DNA of 9,620 bases from Bog-756 sp052143895 (lineage in GTDB: Bacteria > Actinomycetota > Acidimicrobiia > Acidimicrobiales > RAAP-2): the NCBI GenBank assembly GCA_052143895.1, contig JBKQRT010000018.1, positions 1 to 9,620 on the forward strand, read 5' to 3'. The position numbers and the translations under genes were made by a program. Of the stretch, positions 1 to 5,547 are shown in pieces. A model generated the notes under the pieces. That model saw nothing but the letters and a program-made list of their open reading frames with translations. It had not been told where the DNA came from and did not search any database. Position 1 is the stretch's first letter. Each line of letters starts with the position of its first letter.

Positions 1-24
1 CCCCGCCGGGGCGCCGGCGGCGCT

Positions 25-38
25 GGTATACCTGGCGG
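25..38 (+). promoter_or_regulatory. Possible -10 element for leaderless PhyH-like mRNA
   Basis: An 8-nt perfect palindrome, GGTATACC (25-32), stands out in very GC-rich DNA. Its TATACC part resembles a bacterial -10 hexamer, although the last base is C rather than T. It ends 6 nt before the ATG at 39, the spacing expected if transcription began at the start codon. Only 24 nt of upstream sequence is present, so a -35 element cannot be assessed. This is weak evidence. Confidence 0.25.
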
Positions 39-962
39 ATGGTGCGCTCATCCCTCGACGCGACCCACCGGCGGCAGTGGCACGAAGAGGGCTGGTGTGT
101 GCTGGAGGGGGAAGAGTCGGCCGACGACCTGGCCGCCGCCCAGGAGGACGTCACCCGGCTCTTCCCGTCACCCGACGCCGTCCGGGCCGCAGCCGGGCGA
201 CCGTCCGTGGCCGACTACGACGTGCGGTGGGACGCGACGAAGCCCTCCTTCTCGTTCGCCGGCACGGGCCTCAAGCGGCTCGTCGTCCACGATGTGCTCA
301 TCGACCTGGCCCAGGAGCTCCTCGACCTCGACGACGTGCGGCTCTACCAGGGCATGGCCAGCGCCAAGTACTCGGACGGCTCGCCCGACTACGAGCAGCT
401 GCTGCACGTCGACTACGGCAACCACACCCTGATCGTCCCCCGTGCCGATGTCGGCTACCAGCACCTCGAGCTCTTCGTCTACCTCAGCGACATGACGCCC
501 GAGACCGCCGCGACCCGGATGGTGTCGCGCCGGCTGACCGCCGACATCCCCGTCGAGCGCACCTACCTGGCCCTCGACGAGTACTCGTCGTTGTACGCGG
601 CGGAGGTGCCCGCCTCGGGCCCCGCCGGGTCCGTCCTGGCATACCGACCCGATGTGTACCACCGGGGGACGTCCCTGCCGGCCGAGGGCTCGGCGCGCTT
701 CCTGCTCCACGTCGCCTTCAAGCCGGTGGGCACCGACTGGCTCGGATACCAGGCGTGGCCGTGGGCCGCCGAGGGCCTCGAGTGGCACCGCTTCGTGCCC
801 CAGGCGAGCCCCCGTCAGCTCGCCGTCCTGGGGTTCCCCGAGCCCGGCCACCCGTACTGGAACCAGCTGACCTTGAACGGCGTGGCCGCTCGCTACCCGC
901 ACCTGGACATGACCCGGTGGCGACGGGCTGCGACCGGGGGACGTGGTGACGGCGGCCAGTAG
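39..962 (+). CDS. Phytanoyl-CoA dioxygenase (PhyH)-like Fe(II)/2-oxoglutarate oxygenase
   Basis: The 307-residue product looks like a PhyH-family non-haem iron oxygenase, which uses 2-oxoglutarate and O2 to hydroxylate a small molecule, probably in the cytosol. The sequence shows a candidate iron triad: H123 and D125 (in LLHVDYGNH) and the distal H208 (in VYHRGT). R220, 12 residues after H208, fits the arginine that binds the 2-oxoglutarate carboxylate. No signal peptide or membrane segment is visible. The ATG at 39 is followed directly by an in-frame GTG. There is no good Shine-Dalgarno, but a TATACC hexamer lies 6 nt upstream, so a leaderless transcript is possible. The 3' end overlaps the GH13 gene by 20 bp, suggesting co-expression with carbohydrate breakdown. 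The substrate cannot be read from sequence; PhyH proteins act on very diverse molecules. The family assignment rests on motifs and overall pattern, not on a search. Confidence 0.82.
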   Translation: MVRSSLDATHRRQWHEEGWCVLEGEESADDLAAAQEDVTRLFPSPDAVRAAAGRPSVADYDVRWDATKPSFSFAGTGLKRLVVHDVLIDLAQELLDLDDVRLYQGMASAKYSDGSPDYEQLLHVDYGNHTLIVPRADVGYQHLELFVYLSDMTPETAATRMVSRRLTADIPVERTYLALDEYSSLYAAEVPASGPAGSVLAYRPDVYHRGTSLPAEGSARFLLHVAFKPVGTDWLGYQAWPWAAEGLEWHRFVPQASPRQLAVLGFPEPGHPYWNQLTLNGVAARYPHLDMTRWRRAATGGRGDGGQ

Positions 963-2610
963 CTCGGGGCCCGGTACCGACGGGGAGGAGGTCCCCTGGT
1001 GGCAGGCCGGCGTCCTCTACCAGATCTACCCCCGCTCGTTCGCCGACGCCGACGGCGACGGCATCGGCGACCTGCCCGGGATCATCGACCACCTCGACTA
1101 CCTGCAGTGGCTTGGCGTCGCCGCCGTCTGGCTGAGCCCGATCACCGTCTCGCCCAACGCCGACTGGGGCTACGACGTGGCCGACTACCTGGCCGTGGAC
1201 CCCGACCTGGGGAGGTCGGACGATGTCGACCGACTGATCGCCGAGGCCGGGCGCCGCGGCATCCGTGTGGTGCTCGACCTCGTCCCCAATCACACCAGCG
1301 ACCGGCACCCGTGGTTCCTCGACGCCCGCTCGTCGAAGGAGGCCAGACATCGCCACTGGTACGTCTGGGCCGACCCGTCGCCCGACGGCTCGCCCCCCAA
1401 CAACTGGGTCTCGAGCTTCGGCGGTCCGGCGTGGACCCTCGATCCGGTCACCGACCAGTACTACCTGCACAACCACCTGCCCGAGCAGCCCGACCTCAAC
1501 TGGTGGAACGAGGAGGTGGCCGAGGAATTCGACGGCATCCTGGCCGCCTGGCTCGGGCGGGGGATCGCCGGGTTCCGTATCGACGTGTGCAATGGGATCG
1601 TGAAGGACGCACTTCTGCGGGACAACCCGCCCGCCACTGGCGACGACCCGTTGGACGTCCAGCTGTTCGGGCAGCGTCCCGTCTACAACTTGAACCGGCC
1701 CGAGGTCCACGGCGTGCTCCGTCGATGGCGCGCCCTCGCCGACCGGTACCCCGGGAGCGTGCTGGTGGGGGAGACGCCCGTCCAGGAGCACGGGGCGCTG
1801 GCCGCCTTCTACGGCAACGGCCGGGACGAGCTCCATCTGGCCTTCAACTTCCCGTTCATCACCTCGCCGCTGGAGGCCGGACGCATGCGGTCGATCGTGG
1901 AGGTCACCGAGGAGGTGCTTCCGGCCGGAGCCTGGCCGGCGTGGACGGGCTCGAACCACGACATGTCCAGGTTGGCGTCCCGGTGGGCCGAGGGCGACCG
2001 GGCGAAGGCCCGGGTGGCGCTCGTCATGCTCCTGTGCCTGCGGGGCACGCCGGTGCTCTACCAGGGCGACGAGATCGGCCAGTGCGACGTGCCGGTGCAA
2101 AAGGACCGGCTGCGTGACCCGCTCGGGGTCCGGTACTGGCCGGCCTACGCCGGGCGGGACCCCATGCGCACCCCGATGCACTGGCGCGACGGCCCCGGGG
2201 GCGGGTTCACCGCCCCCGGCGTCGAGCCGTGGCTGCCCCTCGGGGACACGTCGTCCTGCAACGTCGAGGACCAGTGCGACGACCCCGGCTCCGCCCTGTC
2301 CCTGACCCGCGACCTCGTCGCCCTGCGCCGGACCGTCCCCGATCTCGTCGGGGGCGCCTACCGGTCCCTCGAGGCGACGGAGGGCGCGTGGGCGTGGGCC
2401 CGGGGCGACGGCATCGTGGTGGTGGCCAACATGACCGACGGCGACGGCCGGGTCGACGGTGTCACCGGCGCGGTGCTCCTCGGAACGGAGCGGAGACGCG
2501 CCGGCGAGGTCGTGGACGGCACCGTGCGTCTGTCAGGGTGGGAGGCGGTGGTGGTGAGGCTCGACCGGCCTCAGCCGGCGAGGAGCCAGTCGAGCGCGCC
2601 GGCCAGGTGA
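943..2610 (+). CDS. GH13 alpha-glucosidase-type glycoside hydrolase
   Basis: This 555-residue enzyme belongs to the alpha-amylase superfamily (GH13), retaining hydrolases of alpha-glucosidic bonds. Visible family regions are VLYQIYPRSF near residue 25, the DxDxDGIGD metal loop at 35-43, DLVPNHTSD, QPDLNWW, and the catalytic triad: nucleophile D214 (GFRIDV), acid/base E277 (VLVGE) and D340 (SNHD). QPDLN together with GFRIDVxxGxVKD is typical of oligo-1,6-glucosidase and alpha-glucosidase subfamilies; I favour a GH13_30-like alpha-glucosidase. Sucrose hydrolase or a trehalose-active enzyme remain alternatives. Length is normal and there is no signal peptide, so it probably cleaves imported oligosaccharides in the cytosol. 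The GTG start at 943 lies inside the preceding gene, with GGGGGA just upstream; a GTG at 946 is equally possible. The 3' end overlaps the opposing ThuA-like gene by 40 bp. Confidence 0.92.
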   Translation: MVTAASSSGPGTDGEEVPWWQAGVLYQIYPRSFADADGDGIGDLPGIIDHLDYLQWLGVAAVWLSPITVSPNADWGYDVADYLAVDPDLGRSDDVDRLIAEAGRRGIRVVLDLVPNHTSDRHPWFLDARSSKEARHRHWYVWADPSPDGSPPNNWVSSFGGPAWTLDPVTDQYYLHNHLPEQPDLNWWNEEVAEEFDGILAAWLGRGIAGFRIDVCNGIVKDALLRDNPPATGDDPLDVQLFGQRPVYNLNRPEVHGVLRRWRALADRYPGSVLVGETPVQEHGALAAFYGNGRDELHLAFNFPFITSPLEAGRMRSIVEVTEEVLPAGAWPAWTGSNHDMSRLASRWAEGDRAKARVALVMLLCLRGTPVLYQGDEIGQCDVPVQKDRLRDPLGVRYWPAYAGRDPMRTPMHWRDGPGGGFTAPGVEPWLPLGDTSSCNVEDQCDDPGSALSLTRDLVALRRTVPDLVGGAYRSLEATEGAWAWARGDGIVVVANMTDGDGRVDGVTGAVLLGTERRRAGEVVDGTVRLSGWEAVVVRLDRPQPARSQSSAPAR

Positions 2611-3302
2611 CGGAGGTAGTCGGTGGACTCCCAGGCGGTGGGGAAGTGCCCGAGCGAGGTCGAGAAGACCCGGCCGGAGCCCTCGGTGAACCACCACGAC
2701 AGCGGATAGGCGCGGGACGGGTCCGCCACCACGCCGGCGCCGTGGGCGTCGGGGGAGGGATCGGCGCCGAGCTCGCCGGGCCGGGCGGACAGGAGCACGT
2801 GGGCGTCGGGGCGGAGGTCGCGGAAGGTGTAGACCTCGTCGCGCCAGGTCCAGGTGGGGCCGAGGTGGGCCACCGCCGGGTGGCCGCGGTCGACCACGTC
2901 CAGCGTGCAGGTCTGGGTCCACGGGTGCCCGTCGAAGCGGGCGCCGACCAGCGACCCGTACGCCTCCCAGCCGTAGCAGGCGTCGGTGGCCGAGTGGACG
3001 GCGAGGACCGAGGTGCGTCCGGTCCGCACCCCCTCCAGCAGGTCGGCGCGCTGGCGGTCCGACCACGGCGTCTCGCCGATGGTGAACAGGGCGACCACCC
3101 GGGCCGCCGACAGCTCCCCGTCGTCGAGTTCGCGGACGTCGCGCACCCGGGTGCAGTCGAGTCCGGCGGCATCGGCCAGCTCGGCGACGGCGGTGGCCGA
3201 CTGGTCGAGCACGCCGTGCACGCCGGCCGGCCCGTCGCGGTAGGGGGCGACCTGGGTGACGTAGAGGAGCGCTGGGCGGACCACGGGATGTGAACCTGAC
3301 AC
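2571..3302 (-). CDS. ThuA-like domain protein
   Basis: This predicted cytosolic protein of 243 residues resembles the ThuA (trehalose utilisation) fold, a class I glutamine-amidotransferase-like domain. ThuA proteins are genetically linked to trehalose and keto-sugar use, but their chemistry varies. Supporting stretches are PALLYVTQ at the N terminus, AVHSATDACYGW (about residues 101-112), FDGHPW (123-128) and SWWFTEGSGRVFSTSLGH (202-219). The GTG at 3302 was chosen because AGGA lies 8 nt upstream and because longer versions (open to an ATG at 3422) add a low-complexity, non-homologous-looking N terminus. A GTG at 3284 is a shorter alternative. It converges on the GH13 alpha-glucosidase gene with 40 bp of overlap, leaving no room for a conventional terminator between them. 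A role in glucoside metabolism beside that enzyme is inferred. Confidence 0.78.
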   Translation of the reverse strand: MSGSHPVVRPALLYVTQVAPYRDGPAGVHGVLDQSATAVAELADAAGLDCTRVRDVRELDDGELSAARVVALFTIGETPWSDRQRADLLEGVRTGRTSVLAVHSATDACYGWEAYGSLVGARFDGHPWTQTCTLDVVDRGHPAVAHLGPTWTWRDEVYTFRDLRPDAHVLLSARPGELGADPSPDAHGAGVVADPSRAYPLSWWFTEGSGRVFSTSLGHFPTAWESTDYLRHLAGALDWLLAG

Positions 3303-3464
3303 TCGACCAATCCTACCGCCGAGGGTGGTCGCAGGACGGTCCACGGCCGCCCTGCGTGACAACGGCCCCGATTTCACTCGTGGCTGCATTGCGCCTACGG
3401 ACCACGCCATGTTGCCTTGCATCAGCTTTCGGAACGGTCCGAGGCACTAACACATGGGGGATTT
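3303..3464. other. Divergent intergenic region between ThuA-like and exported-protein genes
   Basis: This 162 bp non-coding stretch separates two genes transcribed away from each other, so it should carry both promoters. It is less GC-rich than the flanks. Two similar words occur 97 bp apart: GGACGGTCC (3334-3342) and GGAACGGTCC (3431-3440). The second is the core of an inverted repeat, TCGGA-ACGG-TCCGA (3429-3442). No clear plus-strand -35/-10 pair was found. The repeated word could be an operator, but this is speculative. Confidence 0.35.
3310..3315 (-). promoter_or_regulatory. Candidate -10 hexamer (TAGGAT) for the ThuA-like gene
   Basis: On the minus strand TAGGAT matches TANNNT and sits 7 nt before the GTG at 3302, which would make the transcript leaderless. 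The same bases contain AGGA, which could instead be a Shine-Dalgarno sequence with an 8 nt spacer. No convincing TTGACA-like -35 is seen at 16-18 nt. The two readings cannot be separated by sequence alone. Confidence 0.3.
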
Positions 3465-3989
3465 ATGCGCCGCCTGTTCACCACCGCTGCTGTCGTCGCA
3501 GCGCTTTGCATCCCGGCCTCCGCCGCCACCATCGGCTTGGCCGGTACGGCTGGAGCGGCAGCTAAGCCCAAGCCCAAGCCGACCGCGGGCTCGAGCGTGG
3601 TGTGCACGGCACTCAAGTTCACGTCGAAGACCAAGAAAGGCGTCACCACAGACACAATTGCGTTCAGCAAGTGCTTCAACAACAGCGGCGCCATAGGGGC
3701 CCCGAACTCGAGTGTCGGTTCGACCAATGCCGCAGCCCTGCTGACAGGTGGCCCGTTGACCTGGAAGACGAGTGGACTGGTCACCACCCTCGGGACCCCC
3801 ACCCTGACGACGGCCACGCCCGGCGTCTGCGCTGCAGGCGACACGCAGTACACGGAGGCCGGAGCAGTCGTTGCGCCGACAACGCAGTCACTCACACCGG
3901 TGGGGGACCTCACAGCCGGAAGCGTGTGCGTCCAACTCAGCCCACTGAAGATCACGTTGGCACCTGGGTCACCAGGATTCGCCCTCTGA
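3465..3989 (+). CDS. Small exported protein with four cysteines, function unknown
   Basis: I do not recognise the family of this 174-residue product. The N terminus is a classical Sec signal peptide: MRRLF, then a hydrophobic Ala/Val/Leu core, with candidate cleavage sites after A20 (ASA) or A31 (AGA). A KPKPKP spacer follows at 34-39. The mature part is rich in Thr, Ser, Gly and Ala, with cysteines at C47, C70, C122 and C155, enough for two disulphides. C15 does not fit a lipobox, so a lipoprotein is unlikely. The ATG at 3465 is preferred over an in-frame ATG at 3417 because the signal peptide begins exactly here and GGGGGA lies just upstream. Base composition is clearly less GC-rich than the neighbours, with A/T-ending codons such as AAA, ATT and ACA, suggesting different ancestry or looser codon selection. 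It stands alone and is not obviously linked to the metabolic genes. Confidence 0.8.
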   Translation: MRRLFTTAAVVAALCIPASAATIGLAGTAGAAAKPKPKPTAGSSVVCTALKFTSKTKKGVTTDTIAFSKCFNNSGAIGAPNSSVGSTNAAALLTGGPLTWKTSGLVTTLGTPTLTTATPGVCAAGDTQYTEAGAVVAPTTQSLTPVGDLTAGSVCVQLSPLKITLAPGSPGFAL

Positions 3990-3997
3990 TCCATCCC

Positions 3998-4017
3998 GTC
4001 CGGTGACCGCACCGGGC
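3998..4017 (+). terminator. Stem-loop downstream of the exported-protein gene
   Basis: Nine bases after the stop codon, GTCCGGT and ACCGGGC form a 7-bp stem (one G-T wobble) around a 6-nt loop (4005-4010). No T-run follows, so it is not a canonical intrinsic terminator. T-less hairpins are common after genes in high-GC actinobacteria and may end or protect the transcript. Together with the dyad at 4020-4034 it may insulate this gene from the downstream operon. Confidence 0.4.
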
Positions 4018-4019
4018 GT

Positions 4020-4034
4020 CGGATCCTGGATCCG
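4020..4034. repeat. Perfect 15-nt dyad of two BamHI-like hexamers
   Basis: CGGATCCTGGATCCG is a perfect inverted repeat around a central T, containing GGATCC twice. As RNA it can form a 6-bp stem with a 3-nt loop. It follows directly after the 3998-4017 hairpin, so the pair may act as a tandem terminator-like structure; a protein-binding site is an alternative. Confidence 0.4.
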
Positions 4035-4060
4035 CCGGTCGAAGCGGCACCATCGTCGCG

Positions 4061-4082
4061 CCATCGAGGTGATGGATAGAGT
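4061..4082 (+). promoter_or_regulatory. Candidate promoter and operator of the GH4-LarA operon
   Basis: TAGAGT (4077-4082) fits the TANNNT -10 pattern. Immediately upstream is a dyad, CCATC-gaggt-GATGG (4061-4075), and a further CCATCG copy lies at 4050-4055. A dyad touching the -10 would be well placed for a repressor that blocks RNA polymerase, as LacI- or GntR-type sugar regulators do. No regulator gene is present in the window and the arms are only 5 bp, so this is a tentative reading. No good -35 hexamer was found. Confidence 0.3.
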
Positions 4083-4089
4083 GATCCGC

Positions 4090-4128
4090 ATGTCAGACGG
4101 CCCGCCGGTACGCCGGCACAGGAACTGA
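4090..4128 (+). CDS. Possible 12-codon leader peptide upstream of the GH4 gene
   Basis: An ATG at 4090 opens a 12-codon frame (MSDGPPVRRHRN) ending with TGA at 4126-4128, 5 nt before the GTG of the GH4 gene. The ATG is 7 nt after the TAGAGT hexamer, so it could start a leaderless transcript. Its last codons cover the AGGA (4120-4123) that would serve GH4 initiation, so its translation could influence the downstream gene. The frame also covers a small GCCGG-tacg-CCGGC hairpin (4104-4117). A frame this short can arise by chance, and I cannot show that it is translated. Confidence 0.25.
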   Translation: MSDGPPVRRHRN

Positions 4129-4133
4129 GCGCC

Positions 4134-5483
4134 GTGCAGGTCACCATCGTCGGGGGCGGCAGCTACCAGTGGACCCCTGAGCTCCTGGCCGACCTCCTCG
4201 GCACCGAGTCGCTCCGAGGGGCCCACATCGTCCTCGAGGACATCGACCCGGCGCCCCTGGCCAAGATGGGCCCGCTGGCCGAACGGCTCAACGAGGCGTT
4301 GGACGCCAAGGTGACCGTCACCACCACCACCGATCAGCGTCGTGCGCTCGACGGGACGGACTTCGTGATCGTCACCATCTCGACGGGTGGGTTCGACTCG
4401 ATGGCGGTGGACCTCGACGTGCCCGCCCGGTTCGGCATCCGCCAGTCGGTCGGCGACACGGTCGGCCCCGGCGGCATCAACCGGTCGTTGCGGAACGTCC
4501 CCGTGCTGGTCGACGTGGCCCGCGACATGGAGGCGGTCTGCCCGGATGCCTGGCTGCTCAATATCACCAACCCCATGACCTGTCTCACCCGGGCCGTCTG
4601 CCGCGAGACATCGGTCAAGGTGGTCGGCCTGTGTCACGAGGTCGGCAACTGGGCCATCGACCTGGCCATCGCCCTCGGCAAGCCGGTCGAGTCCGTCCGG
4701 CCGGTCGTGGCCGGTGTCAACCACCTGCCCGTGCTGGCCGCGCTCGAGGTCGACGGCGACGACGGCTTCCCCATCCTCGCCGACATGGTGGTGGAAGCCG
4801 GCGGGCTGGCGGCACTGGCCCCCCAGCCGGGGCGCCCCGAGGCAGAGGAGTTCTCGCGTCTCGACTTCGTCCAACGCCACGCGCTGAAGCTCACGCTGCT
4901 CGAGAAGTGGGGGGCGCTGCCGGCGGCGGGCGACCGGCACATCGCCGAGTTCCTCCCCTGGGTGCTCACCGAGGCGTCGGGCTGGGGCGCCGACTTCAAC
5001 GTCGAGTTGACGCCCATCGGCCGGCGCGTGGAGCACCAGCAGGGGTACATCGCCGACGTTGACGCCTGGCTGGGGGGCACCAAACCGCTGCAGACGTGGC
5101 AGTCCGGCGAGCTCCCGGCCCTGGTCATCGACTCGCTGCTGACGGGCACGCCCCGCCAGCTCCCGGTCAACATCCCGAACCACGGCCAGGTGCCCGACGT
5201 CCCCGACGGAGCCGTCGTGGAGTCGATCTGCGTGGTCGACGGCGACGGCGTGCGTGGTCGCGACGTGGCCCCGTTGCCCGCTCCCTACGCCGAGCTGGTC
5301 CGCCGCCACGTGGCGGTCGCCGAACTGACGGTCGAAGCCGCCGTGGCCGGCGACCGGGCGCTCGCCGATGCCGCCTTCTTCCTCGATCCACTGGCCGGAC
5401 GGGGAGACTTCGCTCAGACCGAGGACATGGTCGCCGAGCTCCTCGACGGCACCTCGGCGTGGCTGCCCCAGTTCGGTCGGTGA
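4134..5483 (+). CDS. GH4 NAD+/Mn-dependent glycosidase, CHEV subtype (possible alpha-glucuronidase)
   Basis: This 449-residue protein is a family GH4 glycosidase. GH4 enzymes cleave glycosides by an oxidation-elimination-addition-reduction cycle using bound NAD+ and a divalent metal. The N terminus has the Rossmann motif GGGSYQWTP (residues 7-15), followed by GPGGINRSLRN and NITNP (143-147). The metal ligands are C167 in GLCHEV and H197 in NHLP. From memory, residues after the metal Cys separate subgroups: CN.P phospho-beta-, CD.P phospho-alpha-glucosidases, CHS alpha-galactosidases, CHG alpha-glucosidases and CHE alpha-glucuronidases. CHEV here therefore points to a uronic-acid glycoside. 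The segment KWGALPAAGDRH (258-269) replaces the FGYxxTESSGH-like stretch I recall from MelA types, which also argues against melibiase. The GTG start has AGGA 10 nt upstream. There is no signal peptide, so it should act in the cytosol. It is the first gene of the catabolic operon. Confidence 0.88.
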   Translation: MQVTIVGGGSYQWTPELLADLLGTESLRGAHIVLEDIDPAPLAKMGPLAERLNEALDAKVTVTTTTDQRRALDGTDFVIVTISTGGFDSMAVDLDVPARFGIRQSVGDTVGPGGINRSLRNVPVLVDVARDMEAVCPDAWLLNITNPMTCLTRAVCRETSVKVVGLCHEVGNWAIDLAIALGKPVESVRPVVAGVNHLPVLAALEVDGDDGFPILADMVVEAGGLAALAPQPGRPEAEEFSRLDFVQRHALKLTLLEKWGALPAAGDRHIAEFLPWVLTEASGWGADFNVELTPIGRRVEHQQGYIADVDAWLGGTKPLQTWQSGELPALVIDSLLTGTPRQLPVNIPNHGQVPDVPDGAVVESICVVDGDGVRGRDVAPLPAPYAELVRRHVAVAELTVEAAVAGDRALADAAFFLDPLAGRGDFAQTEDMVAELLDGTSAWLPQFGR

Positions 5484-5503
5484 CGGCGTCCCGCGCCGTC
5501 ACC
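5479..5503 (+). terminator. 10-bp GC-rich hairpin spanning the GH4 stop codon
   Basis: GGTGACGGCG (5479-5488) and CGCCGTCACC (5494-5503) pair perfectly over 10 bp around a 5-nt loop, and the GH4 TGA (5481-5483) is inside the left arm. There is no U-tract. A 10-nt palindrome, CGCCCGGGCG (5510-5519), follows. Because the dehydrogenase gene begins 64 nt after the GH4 stop with its own strong ribosome binding site, this may be a partial terminator or mRNA-processing/stability element that sets GH4 level apart from the rest of the operon. Confidence 0.45.
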
Positions 5504-5547
5504 CGCCCACGCCCGGGCGCACCCGGACATCGATGAGGAGGAACCGC

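Noticed and set aside
718..2181. Long open frame (487 codons) on the minus strand opposite the GH13 gene
   Set aside because: It is antisense to a gene with complete catalytic motifs, shows low-complexity Gly/Arg/Val-rich composition with no motif, and is a usual by-product of very high GC at third codon positions.
3303..3422. 40-residue N-terminal extension of the ThuA-like protein from an ATG at 3422
   Set aside because: The added sequence has no domain character, runs across the divergent promoter region, and the GTG at 3302 has better start signals.
3998..4017. Canonical rho-independent terminator
   Set aside because: The stem lacks any following T-run, so it is listed only as a terminator-like hairpin with low confidence.
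4020..4034. Attachment site or transposon end at the GGATCC dyad
   Set aside because: No integrase, transposase, target-site duplication or second copy is visible in the window.
3969..5309. Long open frame (446 codons) on the minus strand opposite the GH4 gene
   Set aside because: Same reasoning: rich in Gly, Val, Asp and His without domain features, and the GH4 frame on the other strand is unmistakable.
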